From Pisaster brevispinus (taxonomy: Eukaryota > Echinodermata > Asteroidea > Forcipulatida > Asteriidae), in NCBI GenBank assembly GCA_023634235.1, contig JAMKCF010000004.1, forward strand, positions 23,940,527 to 24,004,526: a DNA stretch of 64,000 bases. The letters run 5' to 3'. Positions 39,601 to 51,600 of the stretch are shown piece after piece. Numbering within the stretch: position 1 is the first letter of the stretch; the number at the start of each line of letters is the position of its first letter. Under the pieces are notes generated by a model, which saw only the letters and a program-made list of their open reading frames with translations, did not search any database and was not told where the DNA came from. A program made the position numbers and the translations under genes.

Positions 39601-42600
39601 AGTGCTTTGTCACACCTGACGGGCGTATCAAAGCACTCATTATTTTTCTCTGAAAGGTATGCGGAGCTACATTTTGAAGTATGAGACCTATTCCTTATAG
39701 CACCATGCAATGGTTTACAAGGTGCTGTGGCACATTATGCTGCCGATCAAACCAGGAACACTGGGGCGAACCCTTTCTCTTTACGATAAGTGCACTGGGT
39801 TATGTTGCGTGCATTACACAACACATGGGACCTATGGCTTAACGTTCCATCCGAAGGACGCAGCAATAATGCTTCATTGTCTTACTTAAGGACACAAGTG
39901 TCACGACCAGGACTTGAACCCCTCACTCTGCTGATCAGAAGCACCAGAGCTTGAGTTCGGTGCTCTTCTCTGCTCAGCCATGACACGCTGGCGCTCTTTC
40001 CACTTAGCTATCTACCCTAATGTTGGTAGTCTCATCCAAAGTCACCGTAGATGATAATTGAAATGTCAGACAGTAGGAGGGCTAGAGTTCACTAGGATCT
40101 TTATTTCTCCCCAGTTGTTTTTCTACATCTGCCGCAATGCCACCATCGTGGACACCTCATCCAGTGACCCAGGCGGGAACGTTGTTTCTGACAAGCCTTA
40201 TCCCGTCCACAAACACCACTTCAGAACACTCAGTGATGTGGAGAAGTTTTGGTTTGAAATGAAGGTGGTTTGTTGGGACACGCCTCTCGGTAAGTAGGGT
40301 GGTTGGGTTGGCGTAGTGGTTTCTTTCCTCGTCTTCTACCTCTAGGACCCCGGTTCGAATCCCGCCAGGGGCACTACGTGGATTGGGTGTTCAGTTCCTA
40401 CCTGACTGCATGGGTTTTCCCTGGTATAATTCTCTAGGGCTTTCCTCCCACATCTAAAACTGAAATTTCCTTGTCTTCTCTCTATTGCTTCACAACCAGA
40501 ATAAATGAAATGAAAAAAAAACACCCAAAACTAACAGAAATACTGCTGAAACAATTTCTTCAATGAGCAAATAGAGAGTGGGGTACCAAGCACAGCAATG
40601 CAAACCATATGATATTTTGGCTGGCAACCTGTTTTGTGCTAGCAAAGTTTTGTGCAGACAAGTTTTTGTGAAGGGGTCATAGAATTAGAACAGAGACCGT
40701 CGAGCTCGCCGCTAATGCTGTAGTCTGTGGAGCACAAAACGGCATGCCTCGGCTGTGCTGAAACACGTTGTTTACCATCGTCCTAACGCATAAAAGTGTC
40801 CCGGTAATGGCGGAAAACACTGATACTGGACATTATAAAAATTACTTGAAATTGTTTGGTCTACACATCATTGCAATCTAAACTTTTGAACCTTTTGTTT
40901 TTGTGGCTTTTTTTTTTAGGAACGTCACGAATGAACACTTCGCCTGAACAGTTGAGCCTTAAAGTGCGACTGTTAGCATTGCCACGGAAACTAGACAGTC
41001 ACAAAGATGTGGTCATTGACGAGGGTGTGATACCTGGGGATGGCAGGGGAGCCGCGGGATTGGATACCAGTTTCTACAGGTAAGAGGAAACTCGTCTTGA
41101 TGCCATTGAAAAAAAGTATTTTGTCAAATTTTAACACGTCATGTAATGGGTCATTCATAAAATATACCCCGGGACAGTTTATCCATTCTGATTGGTCGAG
41201 AAAAGATCACATGGCCATGTTTGAACGTGCGATACAAACACGGTGAGAAGTGCTTACGCACAACCGTTGAGCGAAGCATGCAATTTGACCCTTCGTTAAG
41301 GCCGAGGATGTGACGAGATCCTCCAGAAAAGTTTGACAGATTTTCCAACTTTCCTCTGCTTTTTAACAAAAAGGGCATTTATGAATGGGAATAAAAGAGT
41401 AGTGAATCAGATGATTTGCTTCCTGCAATCATCTGATAGCGCCCTCTTTGACAGGTCTTTGTTGTCAGGTCATGTTTAAACAGACTGTGACTGTGTTTTC
41501 GTGGCACATTTACAGATGGCCACATGATCTCCTCTCGACCAATCAGCATGGATAAACTATTCCTACAAATTAGTTTCCACTTGCTCTCAACGCTACGCAA
41601 AGTTTCTTAACTTTCCTTTTTTGTTTTGTTTTGATAGTCACCTAAAGAGGAACTGGACGCAGTCCACGTTTGATCTGAACCGTATGGTCAGAGGGAGTCT
41701 AGTCAATCGCTTTGAGGATTCACAGAACAAACGGCTCCAGAGACTCAACAACCCACTGCAACGCAAAACGGTTCTTCTCAGTGTCAAGCCAGGTATTTAT
41801 TTTTTTGAAAGGATACATAGCCTGAAGATATTGGCTGACTAGATCATATCTCGGTTGACAGTGGTGAAGATAATTACGAGAAGTCCCCCTCCCCCTCCAG
41901 CAGGAAAAATTCTTATTTGAACTCGGTTGTCTCCCAATTCCCAATCTACTCAAGGGCAGTAGATAAATAGCAAATTTCTTATAAGATCAAAATGACTGAG
42001 AAAAAAATAAGCATAAACATTCACCCGTAATTAAGGCCAATTCAGAATTACAAATATTTTTAATAAAGTTTTTAAAAACCAATTCCCTGAAAATGTGGGT
42101 GTCTGATTCAATACAAACATTTGACAAAATTAAAAGTTTTTGAAATTATAAATTGGGGTTGGGTTGGGGTGGGTTATATAATTGGTAGCAAAAGACCTGA
42201 TAATTTTGAATGCCCCCCCTCTTCCTTTACAGGGGCAAAAGAAAATGTTGCTGTGGACACCAAACTAGTTGATGTTGGGGAGCACAAGGCAGCAACGGCC
42301 GGTGGAAAAGGTCGCAAACGCAAGAGGGCCCCCAAAGAAGAGTCGGAGGAGAAAATCGCAAAACGGATACGGCAGGAGGAGCGCCGGAAGGTCCGGGAAG
42401 AAAAGCAAAGGATGAAGCAGGAGAGGAGATTGAAGAATGAGCAGAAGAAAGCGGTGGGCTTGACAACGAGGGCGATGTTCAACTGGACTCCAGAAGAGGA
42501 TAGTTTGGTAAGGGTTTGGGTTTGGATGGATTGATTGTGGTGTGTCTTTTCTGAACGCACTGGTTACTCCCGGTCTTGACACTTGTGTACTTAACCTGAG

Positions 42601-45600
42601 TTGTTTGCCTGCAAGTCTGTGGCTCACGAATCTGACTTCTGAGTCATTGATAGAGTCACCTCGTGCTACTTCTCCCTCAACCCTAAATTTGTGTATTTTC
42701 CCGTGGAGAACATCTTCCTGGACCTCAAGGGATCACTTACTACTTAGGCAAGACACTTAGCCATTATTGCTTCGTCCTAGGGATGGGACTTAAAGCTGTT
42801 GGTCCCGTTTGTCGTGTATTGCACGTTAAAGAACGCAGACCTTTTATCGCTAAGGGTAGGAGTTGGCCCTGTGTTAGATTAGGGCTAAGGGGTTAATCCA
42901 ACACAATACTATATCAACTCTCTCAGGTTCCCATTTGTACTCCTGGGTTAAGAGAAGCAATTAAGGTTGAGTACCTTACTCAAGGACACAAGTGTCATGA
43001 CCGGGAGTCGAACCCACACCTCGATGATTCAGCCATCAGAACTTGACTTCGATGCTCTTGGCCACGCCATGCCGCAAATACTTAAGAAACAAGGCATTGT
43101 TTTGTTACCAAATGATAATGGAATGAAAGCAGTTTGTCTTTATTAACACATTTTATTATTCAGCTGCTGCTCTGCAGAGTCGCTTCAACCATCCTGACCA
43201 AGAAGTTAAACTACACGACGTCCATCACCTGGGAGACAGTCTTTGATGTCTTCTCCAAGAAAGTGCCTGTGAGTATAATAAAAGCAGTGGTGTAACCAAA
43301 TCATTTTTTTCTCAAGTCAAGTCATCTTTGCTCAAGTCAGGCTGCAAGTCAAATTTTTGCAAGTCGAGTCAAGTCTCAAGTCACATACTGTCCAAAAAAA
43401 GCCCACTCCCGAGATGTTGGGACAAACTTAAATACAATTTTAAAAAAACTAATCCTGGCAGATTTAATGTTCAGCCCTATGATAAGAGCTCTCAAAAACA
43501 TCAGGATTGTCAGCAGCGGCGTCATCACCGAATACGCTATTTGCCACATTTATTTTGAACAATATATATTTTTTTCAAGTCAATTCTCAACTCTCAAGTC
43601 ATTTTTGTGCAAGTCAAGTCAAGTCTCAAGTCATTTTCCCTCAAGTAAAGTTAGGTCACTAATAATTTTTCCCCAAGTCAAGTCATGTCGCAAGTCAATG
43701 AAATTGACTCAAGTCTGACATGAGTCCAAGTCACCTACTTGAGTCAACCACACTGATGACCAGTCATACAAATTCCTCTTATTCAACGACAAAGTACATA
43801 TATTTAACATCTATAATAAATCATTGCAGCACCTGCTGCCTAAATATAGGATTGGCACTGTCTCTAGCTACTCGGCAAGCACCATGATCTTGTGGTCAGA
43901 CGTCTGCTCTAGAATGGCAAAGGTCGTGGGTTCAAATCCCTTTTCACAGACCTTGGGGAAAGTACTGAGTATACAGTGCTTAATGCTCATCAGTGTATGG
44001 GTAAAGACAAATGTATTATTTATCTCGATGCAAATTTCGAGAATTGTAATTCTTTTCCCGACTTCCATGAGGACTCAATCTATTGGAAAATGAGTTCGTC
44101 ACAAAACTGATTTTGACATTGGAGATGTTGGAGACCTTCTTTATTATTATTTTTTTTAGGACTGTTGTTTCTCGTCAATTGAAAGTAGCATTTGTTTGTT
44201 TACCGTTCACAGAGCTCTGTTGATTTGAGGAACAAGGATGCGAAGGCTGTCGCCACACGCTCCATCAGACTACTCAAGGGTAGCGTATTCAAAACCAACT
44301 TCGCCGTGTGTCTGGGTGAATGTGCCGAAGACACGGTAAATAACCCTGACTAACATTCACTTGGAGTGATTTTTGACTGGTCCTCTGGTGTTTTAACTGG
44401 CCAGCGGACCACTGTTAAGGGGGAATGCTGGGGTGTGCGCAGCAGTGTATGACATAAGGTCAATAGTAATTCAAACCTTGTACATAACCAAGGCATTGCT
44501 ACATTTAGAGTGGTCAAAAGTCAGGATACGAATGAAAGTCAAGCTTCTTGATTCAGTTGTATATAGGAGAAGTGCAAAAAAAACACCACCTTTTGGAAAA
44601 CTGCATGCCAGCACACTATGCAAGTACTCTCTGGTCTCAACAACCATTCTCTTCAAACAGTTCAAACAGGATCGCTTATTAGAGGTTAATGTCCGACAAA
44701 CTTGAAGTCGGCTGTGCTTTCAAATTCCAAGCGCCTTGGGCTCGATCTGCAAAAGGAAGCAACATGTTATTTTCATACTTTGCAATTTCGTATCATCGTT
44801 ATGCCATGTATTTTGCTGTGTATCATTACAAACCGCTGGGATCTTGATGAAATAGCGGGTTATAAAACATTTTTGTATGTATGTATGTATGTATGTTAGC
44901 ATGGTATTACCAGAAGAGTGGGGACAGTAGAACAAGGGAACACAAAAGGAACAAATATTTTTGTGTCCTCACATTTTTTCATGCACAAAGTCTATGGAGA
45001 GTGTTTAGTTAGAGGGACAAAGGAAAGTCCTCACATAGATAGCATTGTAAGAATGTATGTACATGTATGTATGAGATGAGTCTGACTGCCGTGGTATGTG
45101 GTATTGGTGTCTGCTTAAACACACTCACAGGTCTGAGTCATGAACAGGGTTTAAAGTTTGCAGAAATGTGTAACTTTCCGAGCTGAATTATTTCACGTAA
45201 ATGACATTATGAAGAATATGTGATGTCCAAAACCCACCACCCGAAAATCTCTGCTGCCATGAAACGTTAATCCGGTGAGATTAGTAGCTTCTTACAGGTA
45301 AGATTTGAATTATGGAGCTCTGAACATTTTCCGCCACGGAATCTGACCCTCATATCTAGGACTCTGATCTGTGTACATCAGTGGAAAATTTCTACACAGG
45401 GCTAAATATCACATGTATATGTATCTCACAGGATCTGATGAATAGCATTCCGTCCTTGATGGGAATCCACCCTCCAGAATACTACACCAAGGTCTACGAA
45501 GACCTTATCGATAAACTTCAAGAAAAATTCAGGTATGTTTGCTATGCTCTCCGTCTTCATAATAAGAAACAGAATCAGTATAACGGGAAGTAACTGTTGC

Positions 45601-48600
45601 TGGTAAACTTGCGGGTAGACACTGACACCTCGTAGATTTGTGTTCTTGTGTCAAACACTTCACCCTAACTTATTCATCATCCTCAGACATCGAGATGGGC
45701 AGGTGGGCACCCTTCCTGATGACATCACCAGTCTCCGTAGCAACTACAACGTGGAGCCGATCGCAAGGGCCGAAAAGTCGGATAAGATCTTCTTTAAGGT
45801 CGAGAATGAAACGGACTTGAAGAGACTTGCTTTACACACCATCGTTCTGGTGAGCGTTCATCAATGTTTCAATAAGTAGCCGAGAAACTGTTTGTGTTTT
45901 TTTTTAGTTTTAGTAGTTTCAATACAGGTGATTCACATTATATAGCGCCCTCTTCAGTTTTCCTAGGAGAGGCTATTTATCGCATTGAATCATGGGAAAA
46001 ATGTTGGCAAGTTTTGGTGCCGAGAAAGTAGAATTAGCTGTTGCAAATTGCTTACCAACCTAAAGGTCCTATGGTATAAATGCTAAAATTAGTTAGTGGC
46101 GTAACGTTTTGACCCTAGCAGAGTCTTTCTCAAAGGCAAACAATTTTGCAGAGCCCACTGCATAGTCCCGATTGTTGAAGTTCCTACGTAATTTGCAAAG
46201 CAAAGCAACAAGGTTTCATTTGGCTGTGTTTACGGCATAAGATGTTTTTTATTTTTCGTTAGGCTAGTAAATGTTTTTCATGCTCTTGTAAACCATTTAA
46301 AGGTCCCAAACTGAGTTTGAGTTATTGCGGGTGCGATCATTGTTTTTTTTTCTTCGTCCCTATTTGGAGAAAAAAAAATGCCTGTGCGGGATAAACTGTA
46401 GAGGGCGCTCTGTGTGGCTGATCACCTGTTTTGTAGCTCGTCAGTGAAGTTCCTTGATTGAAACACTAAGATTCATCTTAAGACGAGTCGTCAACATCAC
46501 CATAGTGATTTGTATTGCGACATCACACTTTGCTCAGCTCTTAGGACCAATCTTAGCTCTTTGTGAAATCTAGCCCATATTGCTTACCAATTTTCTGCTA
46601 AGCAGAAATGAGCGGGTTACTAGTCACAAATTGTACTTGTGGTATGCTAGTTTGGCTGGTAACCTTATTCTGGTAAGCATAATTTTGTTGTGCTTAGCTC
46701 CTTGTGCTTAAGCAGCTCTATGAAATTGGACCCAGATCTTGGTGTATTCCTTTTTAACAGCAGTACAATTCTTCTTCTTTTTTTATTTCAGAGTTCCCTG
46801 ATGTCCCAGAACGCCATTGACTACGATGCGAAGCTGGCGTACAAGTTGTATGAGCAATATGACGCCAGTATCCTACATGATGTTTTTCTGTTCTTTCGCT
46901 TAAACGGCGTCATCACTCGAGCTGTAAGTCAACTTTGATATACTAAATGTTCTTGCTCAGTGCGTACATGATGGGTGGAGATATAATTACCAAATCAACT
47001 GTCACCAGGGGCACGTCGCCACCTACTCCTGGGGCTGAAACAGGGTTACCCCCTTAACAGTCCGTTAGGATGTAGGCCAGGGTATCATCCACTAGGAGCC
47101 TGGCTGGTAGAGCTGAATGCACTACCTTCCCATCTTTCTATGAAGCAATTATGGTTCAGTGCCTTGCTCAAGGGCACAAGTGTCATGATCGAGATTCCAA
47201 CTTACACTCTGCTGCTGACAACACCAGAGCTTGGGGCCGGTGAACTAGACCGCTCGGCCTCGACGCACCACGCTATACAATGGAATGTTTGGGTGGATGT
47301 TCAGGTTAGCTCGTCAGCCATTTGGCTGCAAACAAATTTTAAGGCCACTCTGGATGGATAGCTCAGTTAGTAGAGCGCCAACACGTTAATCTGGAGGTTG
47401 CAGGTTCAAGTCCTGCTCTTGTCAATTTTTCTTTGTTCAACCCAAAACTATTTTTTATATTTTCATGTTTTTCTTTCTATCTGTATTACTTCCACAGCGA
47501 GAAGGTGTCGTTAAACAAAAGAGAATTGCACCCAGCGTTCCGATGTCCTACCAGCTTTCTACCTCCTTCATCAAACACTTCCGATCAGAAATCCCGTCGG
47601 AGGTACCTGAGGAAGCTGTAGCCTGCCTGAAGGCAATCAATGAAGCCGGTAAATTAATCTCAGAATCAGCGTTTTTGACTGATTTTTTAACAGATTTTTC
47701 GATTGAGTTGATTTCATGCAAATCATTGCTGAGAGGCAAAATTATGTGTGTGTTACAATTAATAGTATTTGGTTTTACCGTTACACTGATGTGTGTTAAG
47801 CATTGTATATAAAGAAACAGGCATATTACTTGGGTGAGATTTGAACCCACGACCTTTGCATTGCTAGAGCAGATGTCTTACCGCTAGACCACCTAGATTA
47901 CTCGGTAGCAAGAGGCAGTTCAAACCTTATGTTTTAGCAGCGGGTACCACAACAATTTAATAGATGCTAAATTTGCATCGGAGATAAAGAATATTATTTG
48001 GTTTTACCCATACACCATTATGTGTTGAGCACTGTATAGTCAGTTTTTTGCCGATTCCTGTGTATGGATAAAACCAAATAATATTTTTTATCCTCAATGC
48101 AAATTTAACATCTGTTAAAAATGTTACAAATGTCAGCATCATAATCATCGATTGACTACAGCTTTCACTTGCATTGGGCACGATGACAGATGCACCCAGG
48201 CTGGTGGGCAACTCTGGGTGTCACAGACAGTGCCCAGCAATTGCGGCACCATTGTCCTCCATCAGGGTCTTGACCATGGTTTCGGAAGGGCACCAAGAGT
48301 TGTCTTCCTGTAGGTTGGTTACCAGACAATGACTTTGAACCAGGAATTAAAAACTTCATGATAAGATTCACTGAATTGTGTGTTTTTATTTCTTTGGTCT
48401 GATTTTTTAGAGGCAGCCGAAGGTGTTCATTTTCCTGCTGTCAGTCCAGGAGCTTGGGCCTGTCAACTCATTCTACTTGCTGAGGATAAGGTAAACAATA
48501 TCAAGTCATTCCCTAACAATAAATATTATTTTGTTTCAATTATTAAAAATTTTTGTCCAACAACAGTATTTATCATAGAGTTCAAAAGCAATTTGGTTTT

Positions 48601-51600
48601 CTTATAAATTTCCAATGTTGAGATATGAAACTGCTTCCCTACCTTATTCTAGAAATATTTCCAAAATTCTAAAGGGTTTTGGCTTGTCCTTGAGTAGAAG
48701 AAATGTGTAGGAGAAGGAACATTTTGAAAGAAAAGAACTAAATATTTATTTGTCTCATTTCATGGTGTTTGAGGGCTGGTCTTGGACTAGTCTTGGTGCA
48801 AGACGTTCTTAAGTTGAGTCAGTAAAACCATGCACATTTTTGGTTTTTGTATGAGTGCCCCCTATTGTCTGTCTTGTACCTAGACTAGCCTTGGACTGGT
48901 TCAGGAGTTGCATGGATCATATGGAGAGCAATTTGTTTCTTTTAATTCTCACAACTCTTCAGAAGAGCCCGTTACTTGTGGTGTCCCCCAGGGCATTGTG
49001 CTATTTATGTCAGTGATATTTGTTCTTCTTCTGATGTTATATCCTTTTGTTTATTTGCAGATGGTACAAAGTTAATAATTTACAACCACCATAATGTAGA
49101 CACAGACATTCGGAATGTGATTGTTGAATTTGTTCAAATAAGTTTTTTGTCACAGTAATATAAATAAAGAACACAGATTTTGATTGCGCTTAAGTTTGTC
49201 ACAAAAGGATGATAGTTGACCTTGTTTCGGGACATCACATGACTTGTAACTTGGTTTGACTTGAGGAAAAATGACTTGTGACCTGACTTAACTTTGGGGA
49301 AAATGTCTTGTGACTTGACTTGACTTGTGGACAAATATGTGTGACTTGACGTGACTTGAGTAAATGTGACTTGCGACAACTTGATTTGAGGAAAAATGAT
49401 TTGTGACTTGACTTGACTTGAAGAAAAACGACTTTCGACTTGACTTGACTTGACTTGAGTAAACATGACTTGTGTCTTGACTTGATGTTCGTATTTTTAA
49501 ACGATGCATGCTTTCATGACCTCTACTCTCTTATTTGCTAATCATAATATTCCAAAACTCAACAATCTCTACCATCACAGACTAGGCGTACTTTATGTAC
49601 AAGTATACTCACAACAAGAAGCCATATGTTGTCTTATTGTTATTGCCTTTTTGACTGATTTCTTGTGCTCTTATTGAACATTTTATACATGCCAGGGTCT
49701 TGTCTAATCATCATTTGTATAAATTTGTTGTTTTATTTCCTATCTTTTTACCCATATGTGTGTGTGTTCTTATTGTGATTTTCCTATGTGTTTTAGCTTT
49801 TTATCCTTGTCCTCTTTATGTATTTTTAAAATTAAATTATTTCATGATTGTTATGGGCCCGTGTGCGTTTTATTGAACAGGCGCAATATAAATCATAAAA
49901 GTTATTATTTTTATTTATAACACATCTTCTGTTCATTCACACACAACACATAGTTCATGTAAAGGTGATCTGCTTGTGAGATGTAGCAGAATTTCCCTAT
50001 TTAGAAACAGCCCATTTCAATGTGGTGTCATTTACCAGAATGAACTGGACTTTGGGTTGAAAGAGAGTACTACTCTTGTTTCATTTGCTGAAATTTGTTA
50101 AAAACCTTATAATCAAAAGTTATGTCAAGACTAAGAGTTATTCACCTTGCTTTGCTTCACCTTGTTTTCTACATGTTTACATCATACAATGTGTTTTTGT
50201 TTACAGTTGATTCTTGTGTTCCTAACCTGAACTCAATTTGTATGCACACTTATTGTAAAGCTGTTGCATTTATTTCTGCTAAAAACTAATGTTTAAATCT
50301 TCCTTGTTTATGTTTTATATACTGTCATTGAGGATGTCAATGTGAAATATTGAAATTAATTTTCAAGAATTTTCAATGATGTGAATATACAGTTTTTTAA
50401 GGACAATTTTAAGTTGAACTAAAGAAAACTAAATAGCATGATTTGAACCTATGACCTCTGGATTAACATGCTGGCACCTTACTAACTGAGCTGTCTAACC
50501 CTAGTCTTGGCGGTCTCTCTATTTTGTCAATATCTTCGTTTGGGGATGCCAGTCAGAAGCCATTCAACCTGTAACTGCCATGCAGCCAGGGATCACACCC
50601 AAGTTTACGATACAACTGTGGAAGCAACAGGAGAGGGACACGGCCAACATTAGGGCTCGATAGCTCAGTCGGTAAAGTGCCAGCTTGTCAATCCAGAGGT
50701 CGCATGTTCAACCCCAAATTGTGTGAAATTTACTCAGTCAGCTTCCCTTGTCATTTATAACTTGATATATTTTTTGTGTGCAGATAAAATGTACGATCGT
50801 CGTTCCGAAGCGGCTGGTTGTAGTGGATAGCAACTTGTTGGACCGTGAAACCTTGAAGCAGATGGGACTTCTTAAGAAAGGCCCGGATTCTGACTCGGAG
50901 AGTGACACAGATGAAGAGTCGGAAGATGAAGATGATGAGGATGATGATGCCAATGAGGATGGCACAGGAGCAAAGATGGACACTGTAGAGGGCGCTGCAC
51001 AGGGTGGAGAGACGACGACGACATACGACGTGGGAGTTGTTTTCGAGGACGCTGAAGGGAAGGTTAACAGCACGGAATCTGTTGAAGGCCTTCCATTGCT
51101 ACAGGAAGCTAAACCACCGAGTCCAAGCAAGGAAGGCAATGTTATGGGTATGCTGGAAGAGCTCGCCAGCGGTGTACAGAATGAGACTGCACAAACAGGA
51201 CTAGACGACAGCCTTCTGGCTCACAGTGATCATAACTACTTCACCAGCAAAGAAATGCTGAAAAACAGTGATAATACAGGTTTAGCTGATGGGCTAGGGA
51301 AGAGTGCCACCCCATCAAGACCTGGTGGTACGGGAGATAGTACTCAAGCTGTGGAATCCAAACAGACTCCAAAAGACTCTACTGATGTGGTCCAAGACGG
51401 CGGTAAATTCAAGATCCCCTCAGTCTCTCAGCAGAGACCAGCCCCCAAGAACCCTACCGTGAAAGGCTTAGCTGCCTCCCAGTCTTCCTTCACAAAGTGG
51501 CTCATAGCCCAAGGTCACTACGCTCCAGGAATCTGCGGCGAGGGAAAACTCCTCAACCTCCAAGACAACATCGTCCTCAGCGCTTTTACCTTAAAACTCA

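Noticed and set aside
42174..42627. Open frames on the - strand across GTF3C1 exon 22
   Set aside because: They are antisense shadows of a Lys/Glu-rich coding exon.
47345..47425. tRNA-Lys or tRNA-Asn gene
   Set aside because: It is close to a tRNA in the middle part but has a poor acceptor stem and the family C tail; treated as a SINE.
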